From NCBI GenBank assembly GCA_016711925.1, contig JADJSA010000017.1:62001-126000 (forward strand): DNA of 64,000 nucleotides, in the 5' to 3' direction. A program made the position numbers and the translations under genes. The number at the start of each line of letters is the position of its first letter. The stretch's first letter is position 1. Positions 62,780 through 64,000 of this stretch are shown here, piece after piece. Under the pieces are notes generated by a model, which saw only the letters and a program-made list of their open reading frames with translations, was not told the origin of the DNA and did not search any database. Origin of the DNA: Candidatus Methylophosphatis haderslevensis (lineage in GTDB: Bacteria; Pseudomonadota; Gammaproteobacteria; Burkholderiales; Rhodocyclaceae).

Positions 62780-64000
62780 CCGGCTTCGACATTCGCCTCG
62801 GCGCCGGGTGCGTCTGGCAGCGCCGGTTCGTCGCCTGTAATTTCGCGATCAACCGCGATGTCCTGCCCAACAGACTGCATCTTGCGGGTGCGGTGATAAG
62901 CCATGCCGGTACCCGCGGGAATCAGGCGCCCGACAATGACGTTTTCCTTCAACCCGCGCAAATCGTCCCGCTTGCCCATGATCGCAGCCTCGGTAAGCAC
63001 GCGCGTAGTCTCCTGGAACGACGCTGCAGAAATGAACGAATCGGTGGACAGCGATGCCTTGGTGATACCGAGCAGCAAGTACTGGTAGTCGGCACCCCGC
63101 TTGCCCTGAACTTCCGCATTGTCGTTCTCGTCAAGTACTTCGGCGCGTTCGACCTGTTCCTCGCGAATGAAGTGAGTGTCGCCCGGATCGGTGATCACCA
63201 CCCGACGCAGCATCTGGCGGACGATCACTTCGATGTGCTTGTCGTTGATCTTCACACCCTGCAATCGATAGACGTCCTGAACCTCGTCGATGATGTAGCG
63301 CGCCAGTTCCTCGACCCCCTTGAGGCGCAGGATGTCATGCGGCTCGGCCGGCCCGTCGACAATCACCTCGCCCTTGTTCACGACCTGACCGTCGTGCGCC
63401 ATGACGTGTTTGTCTTTGGTGATCAGGTACTCGTGCGGCACGCCGTCCGGCTCGGTGATCACCAGGCGCTGCTTGCCTTTGGTGTCCTTGCCGAACGAAA
63501 CCGTGCCGGTAACTTCCGCCAGCATGCCGGCGTCCTTGGGCGAGCGAGCCTCGAACAACTCTGCGACTCGCGGCAGGCCCCCCGTAATGTCGCGGGTCTT
63601 GGAGGATTCCTGCGGAATCCGCGCCATCACGTCGCCCACGCCGATTTGCTGACCATCCTTTACGGTAATCAACGACCCGACCTGGAAGGTGATCGTTACC
63701 GGGTGGTCGGTCCCGGCAATTTTCACTTCCTCCCCGGTTTCGGTCAGCAACTTCACTTGCGGACGCAAGCCCTTGGTCGAAGACGTGCCGCGCCGCTTGG
63801 GATCGATGACCACCAGCGTCGACAGGCCCGTCACTTCGTCGATCTGCTTGGCCACCGTGACGCCCTCTTCGACGTTCTCGAACTTCACGTAGCCCGCGTA
63901 TTCGGTAACGATCGGGCGGGTATGCGGATCCCACGTGGCGAGTTGGGTGCCGGCCTTCGCCTGCAGCCCGTCTTCGACCAACAAAGTAGACCCGTAGGGA
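62776..64000 (-). CDS. rpoC: RNA polymerase beta-prime subunit, C-terminal part
   Basis: The frame is open from the right window edge, giving the last about 408 codons. Recognisable C-terminal segments include GDVMARIPQESSKTRDITGG, GLPRVAELFEARSPKD, ILRLKGVEELARYIIDEVQD and NVIVGRLIPAGTGMAYHRTR. The catalytic metal site lies outside the window. rpoC-rpsL order is standard. Confidence 0.97.
   Translation of the reverse strand, partial: PYGSTLLVEDGLQAKAGTQLATWDPHTRPIVTEYAGYVKFENVEEGVTVAKQIDEVTGLSTLVVIDPKRRGTSSTKGLRPQVKLLTETGEEVKIAGTDHPVTITFQVGSLITVKDGQQIGVGDVMARIPQESSKTRDITGGLPRVAELFEARSPKDAGMLAEVTGTVSFGKDTKGKQRLVITEPDGVPHEYLITKDKHVMAHDGQVVNKGEVIVDGPAEPHDILRLKGVEELARYIIDEVQDVYRLQGVKINDKHIEVIVRQMLRRVVITDPGDTHFIREEQVERAEVLDENDNAEVQGKRGADYQYLLLGITKASLSTDSFISAASFQETTRVLTEAAIMGKRDDLRGLKENVIVGRLIPAGTGMAYHRTRKMQSVGQDIAVDREITGDEPALPDAPGAEANVEAG

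Overview
This is a GC-rich bacterial chromosome segment, most likely from a betaproteobacterium. The grounds are the str-S10-spc-alpha ribosomal superoperon in its proteobacterial order, the assimilatory sulfate block cysB / tauE-like / cysI / DUF934 / cysH / cysD / cysN / SUMT, a PPi-dependent phosphofructokinase, a Nudix-ThiE fusion, and many exported proteins and c-type cytochromes. A Rhodocyclales-like lineage fits, but that is inference. No tRNA, rRNA, CRISPR array, transposase or phage gene was recognised.

Left accessory half (1-36 kb). At 1-2 kb is the end of an exported redox locus: a membrane cytochrome b (cut by the window edge), a mono-haem cytochrome c and a periplasmic protein with three rhodanese domains. 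A CoA-transferase / acyl-CoA dehydrogenase pair follows on the minus strand, then a metal-uptake cluster (permease, solute-binding protein, beta-barrel protein, small His/Cys protein) with no ATPase beside it. Next come a PQQ-type beta-propeller with a small secreted partner, an ECF sigma factor overlapping a double-cupin regulator, PPi-phosphofructokinase, a PAS protein overlapping a methyl-accepting protein, a DnaJ paralogue and an Amt transporter. MltA lies divergent from a short chain made of a 48-residue membrane protein, a DUF815 ATPase (frameshifted in this sequence) and a Nudix-ThiE fusion. Then follow an Fn3-type secreted protein, an unusually long asparagine synthetase-like enzyme with an extra C-terminal domain, a complete glutamate/aspartate-type ABC transporter, a Cache-domain protein, CreD, an atypical lipoprotein and a BCS1-like AAA ATPase.

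Sulfur assimilation block (36-44 kb). CysB is transcribed divergently from TauE/SafE-like permease, CysI, DUF934, APS reductase CysH, CysD, CysN and a uroporphyrinogen-III methyltransferase. Together they activate sulfate to APS, reduce it to sulfite and sulfide, and supply the sirohaem precursor CysI needs.

Translation superoperon (44-64 kb, all minus strand). From the right edge inward: rpoC (3' part), rpsL, rpsG, fusA, tuf, the S10, spc and alpha operons, and rplQ. Three sigma70-type promoters are readable: before rpsL, before rplN and before rpsM. An intrinsic terminator lies between rpoA and rplQ.

Two patterns stand out. First, an approximately 100-bp composite repeat occurs four times, only between genes (about 2105, 20573, 31697 and 34687), each with one inverted unit followed by two direct units at fixed 33- and 40-bp geometry. 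Second, three genes (rpsD, rpmD and the DUF815 ATPase) are each broken by a single extra base in a short run of one base; two of these genes are essential, so sequence error is the likeliest cause.
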